From NCBI GenBank assembly GCA_021772555.1, contig JAJFLT010000202.1, positions 1 to 8,073 on the forward strand: a stretch of DNA of 8,073 nucleotides, read 5' to 3'. This document shows, one piece after another, positions 1 through 5,805 of this stretch. The position numbers and the translations under genes were made by a program. The stretch's first letter is position 1. The number at the start of each line of letters is the position of its first letter. Source of the stretch: Opitutales bacterium (GTDB lineage: Bacteria > Verrucomicrobiota > Verrucomicrobiia > Opitutales > UBA2987). The notes under the pieces were generated by a model that saw only the letters and a program-made list of their open reading frames with translations, ran no database searches and was not told the origin of the DNA.

Positions 1-73
1 GGATGCCTTTACCTGCGTCTACTTCGCGCAGTATGGTTATGATTGGTTCTGGTGTGTATCTTTTTTGTTTCAT
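1..73 (-). CDS. IS3-family transposase OrfA, N-terminal fragment (window edge)
   Basis: Reading the minus strand from ATG at 73-71 gives MKQKRYTPEPIITILREVDA and a few more residues before the window ends. This matches the very characteristic start of IS3-family OrfA proteins (M-K-x-K-R-[FY]-[TS]-x-E-x-I-I-x-[IV]-L-[RK]-E-x-[ED]-A-G), a small helix-turn-helix protein that binds IS ends and forms the OrfAB transposase by programmed frameshifting. The IS407 subgroup is the closest I recall. A GGAAAG ribosome binding site lies at 83-78, four bases upstream of the ATG. Only 24 codons are visible, so intactness is unknown. Confidence 0.78.
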   Translation of the reverse strand, partial: MKQKRYTPEPIITILREVDAGKGI

Positions 74-141
74 AGGTCTTTCCGGTAATTTTCACAGAAA
101 GACTCTCACTGGCAATGGTCGTGTTTTTGGCGGTCACATCA
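1..141 (-). mobile_element. IS3-family insertion sequence (IS407-like), left end inside tnsB
   Basis: The minus strand from 141 reads TGATGTGACCGCCAAAAACA, a plausible IS3-family terminus (these elements begin TG and end CA). It is followed 68 bp later by an ATG opening a recognisable IS3 OrfA. The tnsB reading frame stops exactly at this TGA, which fits insertion into tnsB. The few bases just outside (TATT on the minus strand, 142-145) could be one copy of the 3-4 bp target duplication. The other IS end is off the window, so the inverted repeat and duplication cannot be confirmed. The exact boundary could differ by about 3 bp, since a TGT start at 138 is also possible. Confidence 0.75.
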
Positions 142-816
142 AATATGAAAAAAGTCTCCTAACGTCCGATCGTAAGCTTCTTCTAACGTGTATTTTCCTC
201 TTAATCTGGGGTTGTCATGGAACCGTTTGATGCCTTGACGAATTTTGTCCTTTTCTTCTGGGCCAATATTAATCCCATCCTGAACTCCCATGGCCCTTCG
301 GGTCTGGTTCGGCCGCCCCCGTTTTTTTTCACCGGGAGTCCGTAATTTCCCTTTTCCTCCACATTTTTGGAAACATGGAAGCAAAGCATTTTTCGTGCAA
401 CCGTAACGCCAGTATTTCCTTAAGTACTTGTAAATTGTCTTCTTCGATTTACCAGTGCGCGCCACAGCTTCACGAATTATTTTCCCACGAATTTCGGCAT
501 CAAACGTCCCATAGTTTGGAGCTTCGATGATAGCTTTGATGATCTCCCAAGCAAGGTCGCGACGCTCGCGATGATGTTTTGGGATAGACTCTTCAGGGCG
601 AAGTAATTGTGGAGACGAAATGGGGGGCAGAAGCGTGCAATACTTGCGCTCAGTTGCATCAAGAATTTCGGATTTTTGATGAAATCTCGGAAAAGCGTTT
701 GGATCGGAGATTTCGAACAGAACAACTCGGTCGGGCGTGATCTCTAGTACCCGATCGATACGTTTCTCGCTCCCTGAATCGGGCCATTCGAGTGTCATGT
801 TTACAGTGAGATTCAT
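139..816 (-). pseudogene. tnsB: Tn7-type transposase TnsB, N-terminal 225 residues, truncated by IS insertion
   Basis: In Tn7, TnsB is the DDE transposase that binds the element ends, cuts the 3' ends and joins them to target DNA; full length is about 700 residues. The frame here carries the N-terminal end-binding part: a winged/HTH-like region at about residues 104-140 (KTIYKYLRKYWRYG), the TnsB hallmark TKNALLP at 141-147, and the basic linker GGKGKLRTPGEKKRGRP at 153-169. The last codons (GKYTLEEAYDRTLGDFFHI) match the region just before the catalytic core. The TGA that ends it appears to be the first three bases of the IS, so the DDE core is missing from this frame. The gene starts 7 bp after the tnsA stop, as expected for a tnsAB operon. 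No clear ribosome binding site precedes the ATG. The fragment might still bind the transposon ends. Confidence 0.85.
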
Positions 817-823
817 GGGCTGA

Positions 824-1660
824 TTACGCTGCGTCCACGGTTTGGGCCGCCGACGCGGGCGTTTTGGTGAAAATCAGTGGAGAGGTCGGATCGATGCGCC
901 GGGTCATCTTCACAGCCCAGCGATGCGTCGCGATGAAATGCCTGACTGCTGACAGGGCCGTTCCCAACTCCAAGCCGAGTCTGTCGTCACAATTGGAAGT
1001 CGCTTGCGAAAGTGGAATATTCTGAAGGATCTGAGGAAGCAGGAACCCTTCAATTTGCCGAAGCCACTTTTCATCCAACATGAGGTTTTCTGGAAGGTAG
1101 CGGAAATTGTGAATCCATTCGACGTTGGCTGCGATCGCCTGAGTTACTTGGTTTTCGCAAAGGACTCCCCAGTTGATGCCTCTGGATTTCCAATATTCCC
1201 ATTCGATGGAAAATTTTTCAATGACCCGAGGGGATGCCAGTTCATTGGCAGGTTTCACGATGCGCGCTACTTCGGTCTCGATTAGTCCATTCCCGATCGT
1301 GAGCAGAAAATCCGTAGTCATCACCACCGGGCTTCGAGTTTTTGGGTCGGATGGGTGTCGAACTCCCAATAGTTCAGCGATGGCGACCGTTTCTTCAATT
1401 GGTAACAGGGGAAATTGCTCCCGGAGGTCAATAACTTGCTTCGACCAGTCGAAAACGTAGAAGTTTGCAGTTTCCAACCGGCTCAGGAGGTGATGTACTC
1501 GCGATGTAGTCCAGCCGCTTATTCGGCTGGAAACTCCGTTTGAGCCGACATCGTGAATTTTGAGCCATGGCGTATAAGCGGCTCCGCTTCCTTGCCCGAG
1601 CCCCTCGGAAATCCGTTTCTCTATAGTCGTAGCGGTGGTCTCTCTTTTGCGTTTAGGCAT
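824..1660 (-). CDS. tnsA: Tn7-type heteromeric transposase endonuclease subunit TnsA
   Basis: TnsA is the restriction-endonuclease-like subunit of the TnsAB transposase. It cuts the 5' strands at the element ends, making Tn7 a cut-and-paste element. The 278-residue product is close to the usual length (Tn7 TnsA is 273). The N-terminal catalytic domain shows TnsA signatures: SRISGWTTSRVHHLLS at 45-60, LREQFPLLPIEET at 79-91, RHPSDPKT at 101-108 and VVMTTDFLLTI at 112-122. By alignment with Tn7 residues E63, D114 and K132, the catalytic residues are E63, D117 and K136 (IVKPANEL), all present. The metal-site segment reads IVK rather than the usual QVK. The C-terminal part should bind TnsC. The gene heads a tnsAB operon whose second gene is broken. 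No Shine-Dalgarno sequence is visible upstream of the ATG. Confidence 0.93.
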   Translation of the reverse strand: MPKRKRETTATTIEKRISEGLGQGSGAAYTPWLKIHDVGSNGVSSRISGWTTSRVHHLLSRLETANFYVFDWSKQVIDLREQFPLLPIEETVAIAELLGVRHPSDPKTRSPVVMTTDFLLTIGNGLIETEVARIVKPANELASPRVIEKFSIEWEYWKSRGINWGVLCENQVTQAIAANVEWIHNFRYLPENLMLDEKWLRQIEGFLLPQILQNIPLSQATSNCDDRLGLELGTALSAVRHFIATHRWAVKMTRRIDPTSPLIFTKTPASAAQTVDAA

Positions 1661-1784
1661 GGCGTTTAAAAATTAAGCTCGTAAAAGTCCCAGAATAGCT
1701 ACAGAATATATATATATAAAAGTATAATTTTACCTGTTATAAGCTGTATATTACTATATATTATATCTCTTGTCAAATAAATAG
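1661..1784. promoter_or_regulatory. AT-rich divergent control region between tnsA and the HTH gene
   Basis: These 124 bp separate two divergent genes. By my count 1701-1784 is about 18% G+C, far below the flanking genes, with an alternating AT run at 1706-1718. Both genes must be transcribed from here or from upstream coding DNA. CTGTTATA (1734-1741) and CTGTATA (1744-1750) form a direct repeat one helical turn apart, and CTACAG at 1699-1704 carries the same CTGTA core inverted. These are candidate operator half-sites, for which the adjacent HTH protein is the obvious candidate ligand. For the HTH gene, TATAAT at 1723-1728 is a possible -10 with only a poor -35 (TACAGA at 1700-1705). The operator role is inference. 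Confidence 0.5.
1748..1776 (-). promoter_or_regulatory. Candidate sigma70-type promoter for tnsA
   Basis: On the minus strand a perfect -35 TTGACA (1776-1771) is followed after 17 bp by TAATAT (1753-1748), a four-of-six match to the -10 consensus. Transcription would start near 1741 and give a leader of about 80 nt before tnsA. One of the CTGTATA half-sites overlaps the -10, so a bound repressor could block it. This is a pattern match only; in such AT-rich DNA chance -10 elements are common. Confidence 0.45.
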
Positions 1785-2432
1785 ATGGAAATACAGAAAA
1801 AAAATCCCGCCAACCATTCCGAGCGATTGAGGCGACTTAAGAAAACGGAAGAACTAACATGGCCTCAAATGGCGAGGAAACTGAGGGTCAGTACATCCTT
1901 ACTTATGTTGGTAAACAGAGGCGACCGCCAGCTGACGGAAAAGGTTATGGTGCGATTGGAGTGGGCAGAAGTGGAAGCCGGGTTCAAAGATGAGTCCGAG
2001 ATCAGCGAGGCAGCCAGAGAACTAGGGCGTAAATTGCGCCCGATTCGCCCAGAGATTACCATCGATGACGTGGAGAAGGGGTCATTTCAGCTTCAGCCAG
2101 ATTACGTTCCGGATGCACCGAAAGGAGAACTTTCAAAAAACGTTAAATTGAGGAAACCGCAGCCCGAGGCGGTTCGTCGGTTGGGTGTCATCGTGGCGAA
2201 ATCGTTCGATTTCGATATCGTATTGCTGGCTTGTTTGGAACCGAAGCTGCGCAGCAGGAAGTATTTGAAGCGACTAGACATCGGATCGCTGGAATCTCTC
2301 CGCGATGCGGCGATGGCCCTTGTCTTCGGGATGGAATGGCAGACGGCGGTTGCAAACTTGGCCGTTGACTACCGAGTCGGGGATTCCTCAGAGGTTGAAC
2401 GTATCCTTGGAGATCATCGGAATCCTTTATGA
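1785..2432 (+). CDS. HTH-domain protein of unknown function, cargo or regulator beside the transposon right end
   Basis: I do not recognise this gene as a named family. The 215-residue protein has an N-terminal Xre-like helix-turn-helix at about residues 12-63: LTWPQMARKLRVSTSLLMLV, then RGDRQLTEKVMVRLEWAEVEAG. Small HTH proteins of this style occur often in Verrucomicrobiota (impression). Residues 70-130 are charged and probably a linker. Residues 130-210 (from VRRLGVIVAKSFDFDIVLLA to AVANLAVDYRVGD) look helical and match nothing I know. There is no signal peptide or membrane segment. The ATG has no clear ribosome binding site. It is divergent from tnsA and its stop lies 65 bp inside the element end, so it belongs to the transposon. 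A role in controlling tnsAB is inferred from position and HTH; it could equally be unrelated cargo or an antitoxin-like protein. Confidence 0.75.
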   Translation: MEIQKKNPANHSERLRRLKKTEELTWPQMARKLRVSTSLLMLVNRGDRQLTEKVMVRLEWAEVEAGFKDESEISEAARELGRKLRPIRPEITIDDVEKGSFQLQPDYVPDAPKGELSKNVKLRKPQPEAVRRLGVIVAKSFDFDIVLLACLEPKLRSRKYLKRLDIGSLESLRDAAMALVFGMEWQTAVANLAVDYRVGDSSEVERILGDHRNPL

Positions 2433-2460
2433 TTCAACAAGTTACGCTCACTCCTCTATC

Positions 2461-2497
2461 TGGCGGGGACAGGAGCAGACTTTATTGTCCGTTTACA
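2461..2497 (-). repeat. Transposon right-end terminus with TnsB-binding-like sequence
   Basis: Read inward on the minus strand from 2497, the end is TGTAAACGGACAATAAAGTC. From memory the Tn7 left end starts TGTGGGCGGACAATAAAGTC, so 17 of 20 bases agree and the only differences are at positions 4-6. GACAATAAAGTC is the TnsB-binding core. Immediately inward, a second TGTCC (minus strand 2471-2467) makes a small inverted repeat with the terminal GGACA (minus strand 2490-2486). Tn7 right ends normally hold several overlapping TnsB sites; here only this one is clear. A second ATAAAG core at 2430-2425 overlaps the HTH gene stop and is doubtful. Confidence 0.8.
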
Positions 2498-2558
2498 AAT
2501 TAGTAAGATTCGAATTGGTGCTTATTCTACGGTGACGGATTTGGCCAGGTTGCGGGGT
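2498..2558 (-). other. attTn7: probable insertion site, target duplication and TnsD recognition region
   Basis: Between the glmS stop codon (2524-2522) and the transposon end (2497) are 24 bp, matching Tn7's habit of inserting about 25 bp past glmS. AATTA at 2498-2502 would be one copy of the 5 bp target duplication; its partner should flank the far end outside the window. The last 36 bp of glmS encode the invariant PRNLAKSVTVE, the DNA that TnsD recognises in Tn7. This part of the target remains intact, so glmS is not damaged by the insertion. Exact TnsD contacts here are inferred from Tn7. Confidence 0.75.
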
Positions 2559-4372
2559 TTGTCCACGTCGCAGCCGCGGTGCCGGGCGATGTAATAGGCT
2601 AACAATTGCAAGGGTATTGCAGCCAGGATGGGGGTGACGCACTCATGGCTTTGGGGGATGAATATGATATCGTCGGCGAGGTCTTCTGGAAAATCGCTGC
2701 CGGTCGAGGTTATTGCGATGATGGGCCCTTTACGGGCTTTGATCTCCTGGATGTTGGCCAGGTTCTTCTTGAAAATTTCACCCTTGGGGGCAATGAAAAC
2801 GGTTGGGCACTCCGGACCGATGAGGGCGAGTGGGCCGTGTTTCATTTCCGCTGCGGGATAGCCTTCGGCATGGAGGTAGGAGATTTCTTTCAGTTTGAGA
2901 GCGCCTTCAAGAGCCAAGGGAAACATCAATTGACGCCCCAAAAAGAGGAAATCCCGGCTATCCGCGTATTTTTCAGCGATCGCTTTGATTTTATCGGCTT
3001 GATCGAGAATTTGACTGACCAGTCCGGGTGTTTTTTTGAGGGCTTTGACGATTTCCGTTCCGTCGTTGAAGCTGAGATCGCGCAGCCGGCCAAGGTAGAG
3101 CGCCACCATGGCAGCGAGCAGGATTTGCGATGTGAAGGCCTTGGTCGAGGCCACTCCAATCTCAGGCCCGGCGTGCTGGTAAATGCCCCCATCCGTTTCC
3201 CGGGCGATGGTCGAGCCGACCACATTGGTAAAAGCGAGGGTGCGAAATCCTTTGCGCTTGGACTCCCGCAGGGCCTCCAGGGTATCGATCGTTTCACCGC
3301 TTTGGCTTATAACGAATACGAGGGTGTTTTTGTCCAGGGGCGCATTGCGGTAACGAAACTCGGAGGCGTAGTCCACTTCTACCGGCAGGCGGGCAAAACG
3401 TTCGATCAGGTATTCGGCCACCAGGCAGGCGTGCCAGGCAGTGCCGCAGGCGCAGAAAAGGATACGGTCGATCTGCCGTAAATCGCGCGCGGCGATGTTC
3501 AAACCCCCAAACTTGGCCGTTGAGCCGTCATCGGAAAAACGGCCCCGCATGGTGTTTTCGAGCGATGTGGGCTGCTCGAAGATCTCCTTTTCCATGTAAT
3601 GGGAGAATGTGCCCAGGACCGATTCTTCGATCTCCCAATCCACCCGGTTGATGACCGGCTGGACGCTTTCATCCATCATGGTGGTGACCGAAAAGTCGTC
3701 CCGCGTTATCAAAACCACCTGGCCATCATCCAGATAGACAACATTTTGCGTTCGTCCGGCAAAAGCGGAAACATCGCTCGAGATCATATTTTCCCCATTG
3801 CCGACGCCCAGAACGAGAGGAGAGCCCTTGCGTGCCCCGACAATTTCATTTGGGTAATCCGCGCAAATCACGGCGATTCCGTAGGCTCCTTCGACATGAT
3901 GAAGGCTCTTGCGCACACTTTCCAAAAAGCGGTTTTTGCCCTCTTCCGGCTGTTCTTTGGCGTAGTGGTAGGCGATGAGGCTGGCCAGCACTTCGGTATC
4001 GGTTTGGGATTGGAAACTGCAATTGCGGCTTTCCAGGAACTTTTTAATCGAGGCGTAATTTTCGATCACGCCATTGTGGACCAGGGCAATCTTCGAATCG
4101 TCGCTGAGGTGGGGGTGGGCGTTCGTATCGTTGACATCGCCGTGGGTGGCCCAGCGGGTGTGGCTGATGCCCATGACGGCCTGCAGGCGCGCCCGGCGGG
4201 CTTTCGCGGCGACCACCTCGACGCGCCCTTTCTTTTTGATAACCCGCAGTTTATCTTTGTCGGCGACGGCCAGGCCGGCGGAGTCGTAGCCGCGGTATTC
4301 CAGGCGTTTGAGGCCCTCCAAGAGGATTCCCCCGGCCTTTTGTCTGCCTACATATGCAAATATACCACACAT
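2522..4372 (-). CDS. glmS: Glutamine--fructose-6-phosphate aminotransferase (isomerizing)
   Basis: GlmS is a cytoplasmic enzyme converting fructose 6-phosphate plus glutamine to glucosamine 6-phosphate and glutamate, the entry step to UDP-GlcNAc, peptidoglycan and lipopolysaccharide. The 616-residue protein is full length. The class II glutaminase domain (about 2-220) begins with the Cys2 nucleophile (MCGIFAYVG) and has RWATHG at 73-78 and HNGVIENY at 99-106. EKEIFEQP (261-268) leads into two SIS sugar-isomerase domains, with SQSGET at 356-361, ASTKAFTSQ at 408-416 and HAEGYPAAEMKHGP at 501-514. The C-terminus DKPRNLAKSVTVE is the conserved tail that doubles as the attTn7 target. The gene diverges from glgC. 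Its ATG has no obvious Shine-Dalgarno sequence. The 70 bp upstream is too short for a glmS ribozyme. Confidence 0.98.
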   Translation of the reverse strand: MCGIFAYVGRQKAGGILLEGLKRLEYRGYDSAGLAVADKDKLRVIKKKGRVEVVAAKARRARLQAVMGISHTRWATHGDVNDTNAHPHLSDDSKIALVHNGVIENYASIKKFLESRNCSFQSQTDTEVLASLIAYHYAKEQPEEGKNRFLESVRKSLHHVEGAYGIAVICADYPNEIVGARKGSPLVLGVGNGENMISSDVSAFAGRTQNVVYLDDGQVVLITRDDFSVTTMMDESVQPVINRVDWEIEESVLGTFSHYMEKEIFEQPTSLENTMRGRFSDDGSTAKFGGLNIAARDLRQIDRILFCACGTAWHACLVAEYLIERFARLPVEVDYASEFRYRNAPLDKNTLVFVISQSGETIDTLEALRESKRKGFRTLAFTNVVGSTIARETDGGIYQHAGPEIGVASTKAFTSQILLAAMVALYLGRLRDLSFNDGTEIVKALKKTPGLVSQILDQADKIKAIAEKYADSRDFLFLGRQLMFPLALEGALKLKEISYLHAEGYPAAEMKHGPLALIGPECPTVFIAPKGEIFKKNLANIQEIKARKGPIIAITSTGSDFPEDLADDIIFIPQSHECVTPILAAIPLQLLAYYIARHRGCDVDKPRNLAKSVTVE

Positions 4373-4442
4373 CAGAAAAAATTGTTTTTAGGTTAAATGC
4401 TGTTTGTAATACTAAATAGTTACGGCATATTATAAGTAATTG
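4373..4442. promoter_or_regulatory. Divergent glmS/glgC promoter region
   Basis: This 70 bp AT-rich gap must hold the start signals for both glmS and glgC. On the plus strand, TTGTAA (4404-4409) and TATTAT (4428-4433) with an 18 bp spacer could form a promoter for glgC. Its start point would fall almost on the ATG at 4443, giving a nearly leaderless mRNA, which fits the absence of a ribosome binding site. No comparably good promoter was found for glmS, and no riboswitch-like structure is apparent. Confidence 0.4.
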
Positions 4443-5726
4443 ATGAAATCAAAAGTAATTTGCGTCATCATGGGAGGTGGCAGAGGGTCCCGTTTATACC
4501 CTTTAACGCAGCAGCGTTGCAAGCCTGCTGTTCCTCTGGCCGGCAAATACCGACTGGTCGATATTCCGATCAGCAATTGCCTGAATTCCGGTCTCAACAG
4601 GATTTATCTTTTGACTCAGTTCAACACCGCCTCGCTGCACCGGCATATCCAGGAAACCTACAAGTTCGATCCCTTTGGTGGCGGGTTCGTTGATATTTTG
4701 TCGGCCGAGCAAACCCAAAGCGAGGAGCGTTGGTACCAGGGGACTTCCGATGCCGTGCGGCAAAATAGGCACCATTTCAACGCGGGGGAAGAGGATCTTT
4801 TTTTGATCCTTTCCGGCGACCAGCTTTACCGCATGGACTTTCGCCATATCATTGAGCAACACCGGCGAACGGAGGCGGATGTCACCATCTCGGCCAAGCC
4901 TATTCCTCTATCGCAGTTGAGCCAGTTTGGGGTGATGCGGGTGGAGGATGATTTGTCCATCGCCGAATTCGTGGAAAAACCGACCGAAACGAAAGTTATC
5001 GAACTCCTTGCTTTGAGCGATAAATTGATGGCTGACTCCAGGTATTCCGGGCAGGGCAAGTACGGGCTCGCTTCCATGGGCATTTATGTCTTCAACCAGA
5101 GGGTTCTCTTCCAGGCTCTGGAAAATACTCATACCGACGATTTTGGCAAAGAAGTGATTCCCGGCCTGCTGGGAAAGGTGGGATTGTTCGGGTTTATTTT
5201 CGATGATTACTGGGAAGACATCGGGACAGTGGGGGCCTTTTTTGAAACGAATCTTAACCTGACCAGTAGCGAGCCTCCTTTTGATTTTTTCGACTCCAAC
5301 CACATAATCTATACTCACGCACGCTACCTTCCCGCCTCCAAAGTCAACCGATGTCATATCGATCAGGCAATCGTGGCAGACGGGTGCTCCCTCACGGCCG
5401 TGAAGTTGAAACGTTGTGTAGTTGGGGTGCGGTCCGTCGTCTGTGAAGGCACCACATTGGAAAACGTAGTCTTATTGGGGCAAGACCACATTGAATCGGA
5501 TGAGGAAAAGCAGCGCAACAGTGACTATGATATGCCGGATATAGGCATCGGCAAGAATTGCCATATTGAATACGCCATCATCGATAAAAACGCCCGTATC
5601 GGCAACAACGTCCGTCTCTCCCCACAGGGCAAACCCGATCTCTTTGAAAAAGGCGATGTGGTGGTGAGGGACAAAGTGCTCATCGTCGGCAAAGATGCCG
5701 TCATACCGGACAACACCGTAATTTAA
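4443..5726 (+). CDS. glgC: Glucose-1-phosphate adenylyltransferase (ADP-glucose pyrophosphorylase)
   Basis: GlgC makes ADP-glucose from glucose 1-phosphate and ATP, the committed step of bacterial glycogen synthesis. The 427-residue product has the nucleotidyltransferase domain first: the pyrophosphorylase loop GGGRGSRLYPLTQQRCKP at 11-28, IPISNCLNSG at 41-50, WYQGTSDAVRQN at 98-109, the metal-binding SGDQLYRMD at 124-132, and the glucose-1-phosphate lysine in EFVEKP (K179). A left-handed beta-helix C-terminal domain follows, with CHIEYAIIDKNARIGNNVRL near the end. This domain normally mediates tetramerisation and allosteric control. The frame is also open at a TTG one codon upstream (4440), but ATG at 4443 is the likelier start. 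glmS diverges from it and the stress protein follows 79 bp downstream. Confidence 0.96.
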   Translation: MKSKVICVIMGGGRGSRLYPLTQQRCKPAVPLAGKYRLVDIPISNCLNSGLNRIYLLTQFNTASLHRHIQETYKFDPFGGGFVDILSAEQTQSEERWYQGTSDAVRQNRHHFNAGEEDLFLILSGDQLYRMDFRHIIEQHRRTEADVTISAKPIPLSQLSQFGVMRVEDDLSIAEFVEKPTETKVIELLALSDKLMADSRYSGQGKYGLASMGIYVFNQRVLFQALENTHTDDFGKEVIPGLLGKVGLFGFIFDDYWEDIGTVGAFFETNLNLTSSEPPFDFFDSNHIIYTHARYLPASKVNRCHIDQAIVADGCSLTAVKLKRCVVGVRSVVCEGTTLENVVLLGQDHIESDEEKQRNSDYDMPDIGIGKNCHIEYAIIDKNARIGNNVRLSPQGKPDLFEKGDVVVRDKVLIVGKDAVIPDNTVI

Positions 5727-5805
5727 GAAATCCTCTCATTCGGTCACCCGATAAATATTCCGAAGCTTCCCAGTTAATGGTTTCAATGATAAAAAGGCAT
5801 CCAAA

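Larger units (their letters stand above)
1..2497 (-). mobile_element. Tn7-like transposon, right (glmS-proximal) part, continuing off the left edge
   Basis: This is the end-proximal part of a Tn7-like element inserted downstream of glmS. The boundary at 2497 rests on three things seen in the sequence: a Tn7-type terminus, its position 24 bp after the glmS stop codon, and tnsA followed by tnsB reading away from that end as in Tn7. Contents from the end inward are a short terminal region, a plus-strand HTH gene, tnsA, and a truncated tnsB interrupted by an IS3-family element. The other end, tnsC, any target selector such as tnsD, and most cargo would lie left of position 1. Because tnsB is broken, the element is probably no longer autonomous (inference). 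Confidence 0.87.

Noticed and set aside
3..230. Plus-strand open frame of 75 codons crossing the tnsB/IS junction
   Set aside because: It is antisense to IS orfA and the tnsB 3' part and spans the insertion boundary, so it cannot be an ancestral gene; its sequence resembles no family.
1..2497. CRISPR-associated transposon (Cascade or Cas12k type)
   Set aside because: No repeats, spacers or cas genes are visible, and insertion at attTn7 is explained by the classical TnsD pathway; the unseen left part could change this.
2606..4396. Long plus-strand open frames (291 and 265 codons) opposite glmS
   Set aside because: glmS is unmistakable on the minus strand and these are its antisense shadows, with no family-like sequence and no start signals.
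4373..4442. glmS ribozyme or other leader riboswitch upstream of glmS
   Set aside because: Only 70 bp separate glmS from divergent glgC, too little for the ribozyme, and no fitting structure was seen.
5727..5805. Terminator after glgC formed by TTCGG and CCGAA
   Set aside because: The stem is five base pairs with a long loop and no following T run, so it is not convincing.
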